In this document: positions 1 to 11,496 of the stretch, one piece after another
How positions within the stretch are numbered: the stretch's first letter is position 1
Layout of the letters: each line of letters opens with the position of its first letter
DNA from: Piscicola geometra
Taxonomy: Eukaryota > Annelida > Clitellata > Hirudinida > Piscicolidae
Assembly (NCBI GenBank): GCA_943735955.1
Contig: OX030956.1
Coordinates: 4,569,412 to 4,633,411, forward strand
Length of the DNA stretch: 64,000 nt
Direction: 5' to 3'
Position numbers and translations under genes: made by a program
The notes under the pieces: generated by a model
The model's input: only the letters and a program-made list of their open reading frames with translations
What the model was told of the DNA's origin: nothing
Database searches by the model: none

Positions 1-594
1 GGAGTTGCTTAAATTTCTCAACTTTTTCTTTTAGCTTCATTTCATCAAGCTGTTCTTTTGTAAAATATAACTCCAGCTTACATTCAGCAATAGATGATTT
101 GAACCAAGTAAATCCATTCATCTTTCATTTATTATTTACCACTACAAAATCTAATATTTAGAAAATAACTAAAGAAATAAATTTTAAAACACAATACTAT
201 TGGAAACTCAAATATCCGATGACAAAATTATAAGGAGAATGCTAACTTTTTGAAAAAATGTAGCTATAAATAGAACTTTAGTAAGTAAGTAAGACACATC
301 CATATACCTATAGTAATGTATATATGGACACATCTTAAATAATTATTTAAAGAAATATTTTATTAATTGTTTACAGTTTCAGTTTTTGAAATTAAATGAA
401 TAGTTAAAAAACTCAAAATAAATTGTATATTAGAGTATATTAATTGAAGACTTCTATAAAAATGCCAACAGTTCAGTACTAGTAGCACTACTAATCAATG
501 GGTAGTTATGAAATTTTTTTAAAACATCAGGGGGTTTCGTCAAAAGTGTCTTTTTTTTCTTTTTTTAAAGAACATTCTCTAGAAACAAGAATTC
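1..594. other. AT-rich sequence, no gene seen
   Basis: No open frame or repeat of note. The stretch is AT-rich with short homopolymers. It leads into the decayed reverse-transcriptase relic that starts near 595. Confidence 0.5.
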
Positions 595-799
595 ACGAAA
601 CTCTCCAAGATTATCGCTCTACCATCTCATTGGTGGTCGATCTCAAACTTAAGGTCTGCTGACGAAATCGATCTGATCTGCGGTTTCAGCAGCGAACTTC
701 AAGACCTCACCAGCAAGATTTATAAAAGATGTAAGATGAGCAGAAAAAAGACAAAGGTTATTGTGAATGGCACGACACACAACTCAACTGAAAAAACGA
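595..799 (+). pseudogene. Decayed non-LTR reverse transcriptase, 5' fragment
   Basis: Translation gives a broken version of the RT palm and thumb region of a second LINE family. After a frame change near 650 the frame reads SADEIDLI, a decayed form of the catalytic FADDIDLI box, then SSELQDLTSKIY and KKTKVIVNG, which match the usual segment downstream of that box. An in-frame stop and one frameshift show it is dead. The frame continues across the duplicated target site into 4163-4230, so the two pieces were one sequence before the element between them arrived. The clade is not certain. Confidence 0.7.
774..799 (+). repeat. Left target-site duplication of the LINE (26 bp)
   Basis: The 26 bases starting gacacacaac and ending gaaaaaacga recur without mismatch at 4137-4162. 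The next bases on each side differ, so 26 bp is the full length. This fixes both ends of the inserted element. Confidence 0.95.
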
Positions 800-3700
800 G
801 TTTGTTTAGCGTCCATCATGGCGGCATGGCGCTCAGTTGTTACTGTTTTGAACGTTGTATTGCTGATGGCTAGACGGTTTTTTATGAGTGGAATAGTATT
901 TTTTTAATAAATTTAAATTTTTTTCTTTCCTAATTGCCATTCTATTATGTATTCTAGGGACTTTTTAATTGAACTCTCTTCTTTCGCTAAACTTCCTAAA
1001 AGTAGTGTAAGACGTAGGGCTTTTAATTTACAGATCTTAGACCATAAATTTATTAGAAATTATAAAAAAAATGAAAAGCTTATCCTTTCTAACCCTAATC
1101 CTAACCTAGATAAAACTACTAACACACAATTGAATTATAAAATAAATTCTATTATTAATAAAAAATCTTCTAAATTAATTTATCATAAAAATTCTGATAA
1201 TAATAAAAAAATAAATAATGATAATAAGAATAAAGTTAACTTCAATAATATTATCTCTAAAAACACTAATCTAAAGTTTGGCCTCCTAAACACAAGATCA
1301 CTTAATAATAAGTCACTCTATATCTCTGATCTAATTACTTCTAACTCTTTAGACTTTTTTATTTTAACTGAAACTTGGCATGAATCTGCTTCATCACCCT
1401 CAGTTATTGCTTCTACTCCTACTGGTTTTTCCTTTGTTGAACTTGCTCGGCCTCCAACTAACCCTCTTTCTCCTCGCCACTCTTCATATGGTGGTATCTG
1501 TATTTTACTTAAGTCCTTGTATTCTATCTCTGTTGACTCTTCTGTTCATTTTTCTTCCTTTGAATGCCTTTTTACTACTGTTAAACTTTCTTTTTTCAAA
1601 TTTAATTTAATTGCTATATATAGACCTCCTAACAGTTCCTTACCTCAATTTTTAGATGATTTTCATAATCTCTCTGAACTCCTTTATTCTTTATCTTGTC
1701 CATTTTTTATTCTTGGAGACTTTAATATCTCTAGTAATAAACCTTCTGATTTCTATGTTGCTAAGTTTCTTGAAATTCTTTCTCTTTTTAATTTATCTCA
1801 AAACTGTAATTTTCCTACTCATGCTCTTGGTAATACTCTTGACTTTGTGATTTCTTCTAATTATAGCAAAATTAATGACTTAACATCTATTCCACTCCAC
1901 TTTACTGACCACTTCTTTATATCTTTTAAACTATCTCTTGCTCAGCCTTTTTCTAACTTTCCCTCTTCTATTGTTAAGCGCTCTTGGTCTAATTTTGATA
2001 AAATAAATTTTACTAAATGCTTTCTTTCTTCTGACTTTTGCTCTAAATCTTTTACTGATGTGGATAGTTTTATGGATAATTTCAATCTTACTCTATCTTC
2101 CCTTTTAGATATTTTTGCTCCTTTTAAAACTTTCCGGTATCGTCTAATCTCTAAAAAATCCCCATGGTATGATTGTGAGTGCACGACTTCTAAGCGACTA
2201 GTTCGCAAGTATGAACGAATTTATCGATCTACTCTCTCTGTATCCTGTTTGAATAAATGGCAAAATTGTTTCTCTTCTTATCGTACTCTCCTTTTTAATA
2301 AACACTCTTCGTTTTTAAGAAATTCTATTATCTCTTCCTCCAATTCTAAAAATAGGTGGTCTTCTTTATCTAAACTTTTACATAAAAACTCTCCTCCTCC
2401 ATCTTTCTCTCCTGATGACTATCTTGAATTTCTAACTAATAAAATATCTAATATTAGATCTTCGTCTTATAATAGGCCTACACCATCTTTTACTAAGTTC
2501 ACTTCTGAATCATTATCATCCTTTTCTCCTGTCACATTGGACCATCTTACAAATATAATTAATTCTATGTCTCCCACTTCTTGTTCTCTAGATCTTATTC
2601 CTACAACCCTTTTTAAAGAACTCTCTTTTTTATTCTATCCTATTGTTCTGGATTTGGTTAACTTATCTTTGTCTACATCTAAATTTCCGTCTGCCCTCAA
2701 ATCTTCATTTATTATTCCTACAATTAAGAAGCCTTCTCTTGATCCTGCATCCTTATCCAGTTATAGACCTGTATCTAACATTTCCTTTCTTTCTAAGGTC
2801 CTTGAAAAAGTTATTTCTCAACAATTAACCTTCTATCTAGAAAAAAACTCACTTCTTCCTTCCTCTCAATCTGGTTTCAGAATTGGCCACTCCACTGAAA
2901 CTGCTTTACTTAAACTCTATAATGACCTTATTTTAACTTCTGATTCTAATGCCTCTTCTCTTCTTTTATGCCTTGACTTTTCAGCTGCTTTTGACACTGT
3001 CGACCATACGCTTTTATTAAATGTTTTAGACTCTTCCTTTAATATTTCTGGTTCCTCTCTTATCTGGCTTAAATCCTACCTTTCTGAGCGAACTTCCTAT
3101 GTATCAATAGAATCTTCTCGTTCTTCTTCTGTTTCTTTATCTTATGGTGTTCCACAGGGCTCAATTCTTGGTCCCTTACTTTTTATTCTTTATACCTCGG
3201 AACTACCTAATATTATTTCGTCATCTTCTCTAAACAGTCAAATTTATGCTGACGACTCCTATATTTATACATCTTTTACTGACTCTTCTCTTGACCTTAC
3301 TGTTGATAAAATAACTCTCTGTCTTCAATCTATAATCTCTTGGGCTTCTTCTATGTTTCTCAAACTTAATCCGGACAAATTTGAACTCATATATTTCAAT
3401 AAAAAATCGAAGTCTTTACTATCTCTTCCTTCTTTAGTTTTGCCTCCCCCCTCTTCACTCTCTCTAAACCCTTCATCTTCTATTCGTAGCCTTGGTTTTA
3501 TTTTTGATTCTAACTTGTCTTTAGCTCCTCAAATTCTATCTGTCTCTAAATCTTGCTACTTCCACATTCGTCGTATTAAACAGCTTCTTCCTTTTCTCGA
3601 TGATCCTACCCTACAACTTCTTGTATCTTCTCTAGTTCTGTCCAGGATTGATTATTGCAACTCTCTTTACTATGGTCTCCCTAATACTACTTTGGCTCCT

Positions 3701-4136
3701 CTAAATAAAACCTTCAATTGTGCTGCTCGTCTTGTTGCTCGTGCTCCTAAGTTTTCTCACATTTCTCCTTATCTTCGTTTGTTACATTGGCTACCTTTGA
3801 GATCTAGAGTGACTTTTAAAATATGCCTAAATATGTTTAAAATTCATAACTGTAATGCTCCAATCTATCTTAAAAATCTAATTAAACAACCCCCTAAATC
3901 TGGTCTAAGATCATCCACCTTTAATCGTTCTTTTCGTTTTCCAGTTAAACACTCTTTTGCTAAACGTTCTTTTTCTTACTGTGGTCCTCTTTTATGGAAT
4001 TCTTTACCTTCTTCTTTAACTTCAACTAAGTCACTCATAACTTTCCGTCGAGGCCTGAAGACGTACTTGTTTGGGACGTGATGGCTGAGCGCTTTTGTTC
4101 ACTTAGTAAAGGGCGCTATACAAATTATTAGTGATT
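800..4136 (+). mobile_element. Non-LTR retrotransposon, L2/CR1-like, apparently intact
   Basis: A 3.34-kb element bounded by a perfect 26-bp duplication. It has a 147-bp leader, one 1044-codon ORF (947-4081) and a 55-bp 3' tail. The tail contains gggcgctatacaaatta, resembling the GCGCTATA-type 3' ends of L2/CR1-group elements, and has no poly(A). The leader holds a 30-codon upstream ORF (ATGGCGGCATGG...) that stops before the main ORF. No ORF1 is visible, so it is either a single-ORF family or truncated at the 5' end. The intact frame and perfect duplication imply recent insertion. Confidence 0.92.
947..4081 (+). CDS. Endonuclease-reverse transcriptase polyprotein of the LINE
   Basis: This 1044-residue protein would nick target DNA and copy the element RNA by target-primed reverse transcription. 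Residues 1-105 are Lys/Asn-rich and unassigned. Residues about 108-340 form an exonuclease-endonuclease-phosphatase (APE-type) domain: LLNTRSL, LTETW, IAIYRPPNSS, LGDFNIS, and a terminal TDHFF in place of the usual SDH. The RT spans about 590-830, with SSYRPVSNISFLSKVLEK, QSGFRIGHSTETAL, the palm motif DFSAAFDTVDH, GVPQGSILGPLLF and the catalytic YADD. The C-terminus carries LHWLPLRSRVTFK and GPLLWNSLPSSL, a conserved tail of L2/CR1-group elements. Codons are strongly T/A-ending, unlike the GC-richer host exons nearby. There are no internal stops or frameshifts. Start is the first ATG after upstream stops. The exact clade needs phylogeny. Confidence 0.93.
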   Translation: MYSRDFLIELSSFAKLPKSSVRRRAFNLQILDHKFIRNYKKNEKLILSNPNPNLDKTTNTQLNYKINSIINKKSSKLIYHKNSDNNKKINNDNKNKVNFNNIISKNTNLKFGLLNTRSLNNKSLYISDLITSNSLDFFILTETWHESASSPSVIASTPTGFSFVELARPPTNPLSPRHSSYGGICILLKSLYSISVDSSVHFSSFECLFTTVKLSFFKFNLIAIYRPPNSSLPQFLDDFHNLSELLYSLSCPFFILGDFNISSNKPSDFYVAKFLEILSLFNLSQNCNFPTHALGNTLDFVISSNYSKINDLTSIPLHFTDHFFISFKLSLAQPFSNFPSSIVKRSWSNFDKINFTKCFLSSDFCSKSFTDVDSFMDNFNLTLSSLLDIFAPFKTFRYRLISKKSPWYDCECTTSKRLVRKYERIYRSTLSVSCLNKWQNCFSSYRTLLFNKHSSFLRNSIISSSNSKNRWSSLSKLLHKNSPPPSFSPDDYLEFLTNKISNIRSSSYNRPTPSFTKFTSESLSSFSPVTLDHLTNIINSMSPTSCSLDLIPTTLFKELSFLFYPIVLDLVNLSLSTSKFPSALKSSFIIPTIKKPSLDPASLSSYRPVSNISFLSKVLEKVISQQLTFYLEKNSLLPSSQSGFRIGHSTETALLKLYNDLILTSDSNASSLLLCLDFSAAFDTVDHTLLLNVLDSSFNISGSSLIWLKSYLSERTSYVSIESSRSSSVSLSYGVPQGSILGPLLFILYTSELPNIISSSSLNSQIYADDSYIYTSFTDSSLDLTVDKITLCLQSIISWASSMFLKLNPDKFELIYFNKKSKSLLSLPSLVLPPPSSLSLNPSSSIRSLGFIFDSNLSLAPQILSVSKSCYFHIRRIKQLLPFLDDPTLQLLVSSLVLSRIDYCNSLYYGLPNTTLAPLNKTFNCAARLVARAPKFSHISPYLRLLHWLPLRSRVTFKICLNMFKIHNCNAPIYLKNLIKQPPKSGLRSSTFNRSFRFPVKHSFAKRSFSYCGPLLWNSLPSSLTSTKSLITFRRGLKTYLFGT

Positions 4137-4162
4137 GACACACAACTCAACTGAAAAAACGA
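4137..4162 (+). repeat. Right target-site duplication of the LINE (26 bp)
   Basis: Exact copy of 774-799. It directly follows the tail attattagtgatt of the element. Confidence 0.95.
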
Positions 4163-4230
4163 TGAATGGAAAAAAGCTAGAAGTGTCACTGTTCAAGTAC
4201 CTAGGAATAATCCTGTCGCGGGATAGAAAA
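4163..4230 (+). pseudogene. Decayed non-LTR reverse transcriptase, 3' fragment
   Basis: Read in the frame of the left fragment with one copy of the duplication removed, this gives MNGKKLEVSLFKYLGIILSR, the family-typical segment downstream of the catalytic box (FKYLG motif). Similarity ends near 4230 where the sequence becomes AT-rich. Confidence 0.7.
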
Positions 4231-5440
4231 AGCATCGGATTTTTTTAAAATCAACTTTTTTCTCTGTATTGAAAGTATTATAAATCAAACCAAACGACAT
4301 ACTTTGTTACTAAAATCTAGATATTTAATTATGAAAAATTTAACTATATTATTATTAAAAATCTAGATATTGTATTATTGAAAATTTAGATGTTTCAGTT
4401 TTTTCTAATTTTTCTCTGAAATGTGAACAAAACGAATAAAAATTTATTTTTAGAATTTTAATACTGACGTCCATAGAGATTCATGAATGGTAAATTACAA
4501 TTAAAACCACTAATAACTATAACGTTGATGATCTGAAACAAGCAAGCAGAAAGCCAAGACACCGACACCTAAAAGTATTCTTTAGAAATGTAGTAACCGC
4601 AGTGGTACGGGTGGTAAAATTTAATATAAAAATATGTAAAAATAAAGATAAAAACAAAGTTAACAAATAAAGCAAAACGGAAGAAAAAAAACAAAACAAA
4701 TGAGCCAAAATACAAAACATCGAAGCAGGATGTCCAAGACAAAGGTTAACTCAAGAAGAGAATCAGGATTGCAACGAATGAACGAAGCTCCAAGACACTG
4801 CACTTTTTCATGCGAACTGACATTTCAGTAAGCTGTACAAAAACCTCGTCTTGTCGAAGAGCATGGGCCAAAGCATGCACCAATGCAGACAACTGCTGTT
4901 CTGCCGATTAATAAGCTTCGGAAGCTATACAAGGAAAAGCATGGTTTAAAATGAATAAAAAGAAATCACAACTGCGGCATTATGCGAGCAGGTCCCCGCA
5001 GGACTAACAAGAGAAATACTGAAAATGTTAAAAATCACAGGTTTATGATGTTCGTAAATTTAAGGCGTTCTTCGGAGACGGCTTCATGCGCCTTTAAAGA
5101 TTAATAATGAAAATAAAGAAACAAATATAAATATAAAAATTGGAATTTGAAGCTTGAAAGAAGAGGGGTGGGTTCGAGCAAGGCACTATGCAATACAATT
5201 TTGGATATTGGAAATAAAATTCACAAAAAAACAATGTTTAAAACACAAAAAATTGAATTATATTATGAAACAAAATAAAAAAGCAATTTATAATTATTTG
5301 AAAACACCTTTACGAAGCAAAGCGTGCAGAAAGACAAACATGTTCTTTGAAAATGAACATAAATATGTATGGGTACATTACAGGCAACAACTTCCAAAGC
5401 AGCTTTGCTTGCTAATCGGCCTCTATAACTTGCCTCGTTT
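4231..5440. other. Intergenic, no gene recognised
   Basis: AT-rich sequence between the LINE insertion and the CASC3 stop codon. It should include the CASC3 3' UTR on the minus strand. Small open frames here have no recognisable domains. Confidence 0.5.
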
Positions 5441-8400
5441 TCATTCTGTCTTAATGTCAGCAGAAACAACTTGGACAACACCATCATCTTTGGCTTCATC
5501 ATCAATAACATCACCACCAATGCCATCACTAAATTTGCAAGCATCACTGTTTTTACCTTCATCACCGCTACTTACAATAAGGCTGTTATCTCCCCTACTA
5601 ACATCATCACCCACCACAGCACTCTCCAGAACAACGGTTCCAGATTCATCACCAGCTCCCTTCTCCCCAGCATTTTCAACTTTTTTTTCATTAATTTCAT
5701 CCACTATAACTTCACTTTTAACACCCCTGGAATCTGTAACTATTTCTCCAACTTCACCCCCATTATCACTACTACCATCAACATGATCACCATCACTAAC
5801 AGCAGCACAAGGAGCACTGTTATCAACACCACTACCACTTGCTCCAACAACAGCGGCATCCGCTTCACAACCGTCTGCTTTCCTCGCCTCTTCCAACTCC
5901 CTCAGACTCTGGGGTGTGTCAAAAATTAAAAATCTATGCTGCATGCATGCTAACCATGCAATAAAACGATAAATATTATTAATGTGGCGTGAAACCATGT
6001 TAACTAATGAACGGACAGAATAATAGGAAATAACCTTTGGGTCGATGATTGGCAGGGCCTTCTTTGTCTTGCTCTGAGCCTGCTTGTCCACCAGTATTTC
6101 TGAGGCATTGTTGATAGAGCATGGGTTAGGTGCAGTGTTGTGCATTTGTGGTTGCTGTTTTCTTTGTTTTTTTGTGGCTGTTTGTGAATGCTGTTCAAAC
6201 TTTAAAAAGTAATGGAAAAGTATTTTTGAGTTAGTATAAAAAGCTAAAATTGGCACTGACCAGTGGCGAAAATCATGTTGCTCGAAGATTTTTTTCCCGC
6301 GGAAGAGCACCTCTTGGGCTGGATTTCGAGCGAGAAGTACACGGTGCCTCCACGCACTTCGATTGGACACTTTGGCTGGAACTTGAAAGGTGTAAGTTTG
6401 TAGCTGGAGTCGCTGGAGGTGAGTGTGTAGTTGCCTTTCTTGGAAGACTTGTAAGTGAAAGGGCCTTGAGAACGGGCTTTGAAGGCTGATGATGCCTGGT
6501 TGGAAAGGGGCTGAGTGCTTTTGAAGGCGGCTGCATGAGGAGACAACTTGAAGGCATTGGCATTAAGTTGCTGTGTACTGGAGGTGGTAGAGGTGGATGG
6601 GGTTGAGGAAGAAATGGTGGATACTGCAGAGGAAGAGGCTGAAGGGGTGGTGATGGTGGTGGTGGTGAAAGATGATGTACATGACAACAACACGGAGGGT
6701 GGTGGAGTGACAGTGATGGTTGAAAACAGGGGAAGGGAGGTTGGCTTGGAAGCTGGCACATTGTTGCTAAAAGGGGGTCTAAGAACGGTCTTTGGAGATG
6801 GCAGTCTCATCTTGGTGTCGTTAGTTTGGCAGAAATTCGACGGAAAGTTTGACATGAAATTGTTTTTAGTTAAGTAATGTGGATTATAGTTTTGGTAGTG
6901 ATTTTGCTGAGAGCTTTGGTTCTTAAACTTCGACTGTTGCATTCTGTGCGGTAGTTGCATGCGCTGTTGTTGTTGTTGGAGTTGTTGCTGAGGTGCGAAT
7001 AGATAGGGCATGGGCGTGACCCTGACTGGCAGGGCGATGAGCTGGCGGCCGTAGAGGGAGTTTTTGTCGTGGGACGTTTTGGAAGGCAGAATGGGACCAG
7101 AGGGAAAGATGAAAGCTGTAGAGACGAAGGCTTGAGAGGCGCTGAAGTTGTTGGGGTGGAAGAGACGGTTCTTCGGCAGCACAGCCAGCCGAGGGTACAT
7201 GCATCCGTTGTTTTTGCCTTTGATGAGAGTGTTATGCTATATAATAGTTTTTGCTGCAATATAGTATAATAGTTTTTGCTGCAATATAGTATAATAGTTT
7301 TTGCTGCAATATAGTATAATAGTTTTTGCTGCAATATAATATAATTTATATGCTTGCAAAAAAAATATTAAAAAATATGCATTTTCAAGTTAGAATTCTA
7401 GCGATTTAAATATTAGAAAAATTTACCAATGTTGAGGTGGTTGGGTTTGATGATGTTATTTTTGGCGAGTGACAATTTCTTGAAAGCGTTGGTAGCCTCG
7501 CTCAACGAGTGCCCTTCAGAAGCATCTTCTTTGGCATCTTGCGAAGAAGCTTGTACGTTGCTGCTTGCAAGTTGACAAGGTGGTTTGTTTCTGGCTTCTG
7601 TGACGTTCGTCTCATTTGCAACGCTATAGACTGGAGTGCTTTTGTTGCTTCGTGAAAGTACGGTGCAAGTGACCGGAGGGAGGATGTCTGAGGAAGGTGC
7701 AATGAGTTTTTAAAAGCTGTCTTGTTACTCACTCTAAACAACACACAACGCCCTTCATAATTGTTTATTTTGATTAATCAATAGTACCCAATCACCTTCT
7801 TTAGTGAAGCTTCGGTTTAGGTTCCTGCCTTCCTTCAAACCACCATCACTACTCTTTTCATTTTTATTGAACAAAATGTTTCTGTTGACTCTGCTGATTG
7901 GTTCATTCTCGCCCTTAGAAGTACTGTCTCTGTTGTTTTCTTCATCGTTGCCACCACACATCACGATCAGCCTCACGTCTTGCGTTTCATGCGGAAACTT
8001 GGAATCTCCCCTGCACCAAGCCCTGTTGCCAGGTGTCCTGCCCCCCCTGAACCTGCCCCATCCCGTGTAGTTGTGCGCTTGCTGGTAGCCTCTGTAGCCT
8101 GGATCACCTCCCCAAGGTCTTTTGTACTTGTAGTTGTTGTAGGCATCTTCCTTTAGAACATCGTCATTGTGGGAGTAGTTGTCGTGGTTGAGGTCGGCAG
8201 TGGAGTTGTTGTTGTTGTTGTTCACCTCGATGACCACCTTGTTTGTGTAGTCAGGTCTGTATTTCTTGTTGAAGTGCTCACTCATGCCTGAGTTTGTATA
8301 CACCATGTTTCCACTCGTGCTGCACGGGTCATAAGAGGTCTCCTCGGAACTCCTGCTGCTGCTCGAGCACTTGGAGCCGATGACTGGAGCGATTCTGCCC

Positions 8401-11400
8401 GAACCCACCATGTTCTTCTTCTTCTTGAAGTTGCCCCTGATGCTGTAGATGGGTCTGCCGATGAAGATCTCGCCAGAGAAGCTGGGGAAGTCGTACTGGA
8501 GGTGGTTGTACTTGAGCGACTCCTCGAAGGCTTTGTTGCAGTCGTCGAGGGCCTTCGAGCGCTGGTAGAAAGAGTCGATGCAGGACTCGTTCTTGCTGAA
8601 CGTGCCCCATTTCCTCTCACTTGTTGTCTTCTTGCTTGAAGACTCAGTCTCCTGACATCTATCGAATGAAATTTTATTTGCGCACGATTTGGCCAGGTAT
8701 CCCTTAGGACTGAATTTTTCGTTCGAAGAGACTTTGTCATTCTCTTCATTCGACTTTTTTGTGTTTTTAAGAATTCCAGGCTTCGTCTTGTCGTTAGAAG
8801 GACTTAAATACTTTTTCTCGTTCGGTTTTTCCATCTCCCTCACTTCAGACTCTTCCTTCTTTTTCTTATCCTCCTTCGTCTCATTACTACTTCCATTATT
8901 GCACTCTTTGCTGTTCTTTTCTTTGCCCCTGCAGTCAGTCTGCTCAGGGTTGTTTCTGACCACGATGAAGGTTCGAAAGGCATTTCTCTTGGCTATCATG
9001 GCAGCCCTCTTCCTTCCACCCACCCTCTCCGCATGTCCTGGTGCCCTTCGTGGAAAAAGGTTTTAGGTGTGTCGTTAGAGAGTGAAGAAAAGCATCAGAA
9101 ACTGTTCAAAGAATAAAATCTTCAAAACTTCAAGCTTACTTTATCAACTTTATACTAAACATTTTCAACAACAAAAAACTCGAAAGGGTCGTTTCCTACA
9201 AAGGGATGTAACCTGTAGCGGTGCTTGAAGACTGGTCTGACGATCGAGTTCAGGTACTTGTCCTGCTTGCGTATGTTGAAGCCATACAGCGTCACCAACT
9301 CATGCACCGACTTGGGCCGTTGCGACTTCTCGTCGAACCGGTCGTGCACCCACTTCTCCCTGCTGCCAGTGCTCTCGCTGCTAGAAAAATAAATTAGAAC
9401 TGTGAGAGAACTGTTGGCGTGGTGGTGAGAATGATTTAGCTCTAAAACCTGGTTTTTTGTGGAAGGTGGCATGTTGATTGTGGCGTGCTAAAGATATATA
9501 TCATTTAAAGTTGTTTCAGAAATGGGCTTTCATGACCGGTCACATAATTGTCACATTGGTCATCTTAAAACCGACAATGTGTTTTTATATATTGAGTGTT
9601 AGCAGAAGCAATCCACGAGGCTGGCATGTGGCATAAGAACAGAGAAGCTGGATTTCATAAACGCAGCGTTCAATACATTTTAGACTTCATATTTTGCCAT
9701 TCTAAATTTAATATGAGAATACTTTATTTTGAGCTCTGCAGTGGCAATATATTATAAAGTAAAAATCCTTGAAAAATGAAATTTTGGAAAAGAAGCAGAC
9801 GTAATGTTAATTGTCGTGATCGAAATCAGATGGCGATCGATTTTTTCAAGTCTGCTGTTTAATATTGCATTATGCAGCCCCTCTTCCCAGCATAACACGT
9901 TCCTTACGCTCTTCACATCTCTCTCGGCAATTCTGTTCATCCATTATAGTTTTTTTCTTCTGTTCTCCATTTCTACTTTTCAAAGTTTTTCTTTCCCTAT
10001 TTCTAAGAATAGGCGAACAACTATTCAGTTGACAAACTCGAAAGCAGATAAAGGCTCTAACATAACAAGCACAGATTCTCCTTCTACGAGTTTAAATACT
10101 CAAATGTTCCTTTTGCGTTATCAAATAGATACTTTTGACATAAAATAAAAAGAGTGTTTTTATATATGAGGGTCAAATCCGATAAGAGTTTCTCGAAGGT
10201 GTGAATGGGAATGTTGCTATTTATGTTTGTTGTTCCAAGGCAGCGTGTATCTAATTTGCTATTGCGAATTCCGCATTCCTTTCACTGCATAACTACCCTT
10301 CTGATCACTTGTTCTACATTATCAATTCTGATTACTTGTCTACATTATCAATTCTGATCAACTAGTATTTTAATTACCATCATCATCATCAATACGATCG
10401 TTATCATCAACATCAATACAGATGCTGTGATACAACATTGTTGTATTAGTTGAGATTATCGTAATCACATCCAAAACAAATCGATGGAAACGTTTCAAAA
10501 CAGATCACAAAAGCAAACCATAGACCCCCTCCAAGCACCATGATTTCTCTTAAAAGAGCACCACAGTCAACGTAAAACCATCATCACTCCGTTAAACTTG
10601 ACGTTATATTAAATATACACAATCATCATCATCACTCCGTCCACAAACCTGCTTTTGACCTCAAGGTCAATGTTGAGCGCCTCATCATCGGCCTTCCGCA
10701 GATCATGCTCGAAAAAGGCTCCCTTCCTGGGCACGTATGCCGGGTTCTTCTTGTCTTCGTCCACATCTCCCGCCCTGTCCGCTGCACTCAACGGCTGTTC
10801 CTGAGCGTGTGGAGGATTCGAGCAAATGTTGGAAGGCGGTTCTATCGAGAAGATGGGCAAGATGTGGTGAAAATGAATGGAAATGGGACAATGAATGGGC
10901 ATTGAAGGAACGTTTATCAAAAATTTTGCGTGCATCAAAACTAATGTTGGTTATTGATAAAATAGATCTACGAAATTAAAACAATTTTGGTCCCTAAAGT
11001 CTGGAGTTTTATGTATCTCGAGCATTTGATTGTTTATGTTCGTAAGCACGTGAGCCGCTACGCTGGAGCTTTCGATCGGGCGACCGATGAACCAGGCAGC
11101 CCACAGCAGCAATGTTCGTATCAGGCAATCTCTTCAGACCTTCTTTCGTTATCGACCGCATTACGCACACCAGAATGAACTAAAATTTCAACTGATGATT
11201 GTTTCGAATCCCCTACTTTCTTTCCATTCCAACTTAAGACTTAAAATTTAAATATTTTATTTTATTTACATTCAGCCATTTCCACACTCACCTCACCATC
11301 CCCACAGTGGCGCTTGCCATTGAAGGCCAGGTCAATAAAGTCATCTTCGACGTTTTGACTCAAAACACTCTCACCATCTTCGTCGTCATCATCCTCACTC

Positions 11401-11496
11401 CAGTCGGTGAAGTCTTCAGAGTCGTATGTGGACTCACTGTTGGCCCGTGCTTCCTTCGAGTCCTGCGGGTTCGGATGTTTGGTAGTTTGAGACGTT
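5441..11496 (-). CDS. CASC3: CASC3/Barentsz (MLN51), exon junction complex core; 5' exon missing
   Basis: CASC3 clamps eIF4A3 on spliced mRNA in the exon junction complex and acts in mRNA localisation, translation and decay. Exons (minus): 11496-11292, 10800-10649, 9380-9213, 9045-7796, 7687-7427, 7217-6358, 6190-6035, 5908-5441 (TGA). Phases agree at every junction. Exon 1 shown is acidic (DSEDFTDWSEDDDDED). The SELOR core is split over the next two: NPAYVPRKGAFFEHDLR, then EKWVHDRFDEKSQRPKS and LVTLYGFNIRKQ; these keep the aromatic residues that in human CASC3 contact RNA and eIF4A3. The long 1250-bp exon is Lys/Ser/Asn-rich; the 860-bp exon is Gln- and Ser/Thr-rich. About 1173 codons are seen, longer than human (about 700 aa) because of these linkers. 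The junctions around 6358/6190 and the acidic final exon are the least certain. The initiator exon was not found; a weak candidate is 11918-11866. Confidence 0.87.
7239..7340. repeat. 25-bp tandem repeat, about 4 copies
   Basis: The unit is built on ataatagtttttgctgcaat. It lies in a CASC3 intron, starting about 20 bp upstream (minus strand) of the acceptor at 7217. Confidence 0.9.

Noticed and set aside
1942..2208. Minus-strand frame inside the LINE
   Set aside because: Antisense shadow of the endonuclease-RT ORF.
5441..6370. A single 309-codon minus-strand gene
   Set aside because: The frame runs through two intron-like segments; the 5' third is an out-of-frame reading of the CASC3 exon. 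Only its parts at 6190-6035 and 5908-5441 are kept as CASC3 exons.
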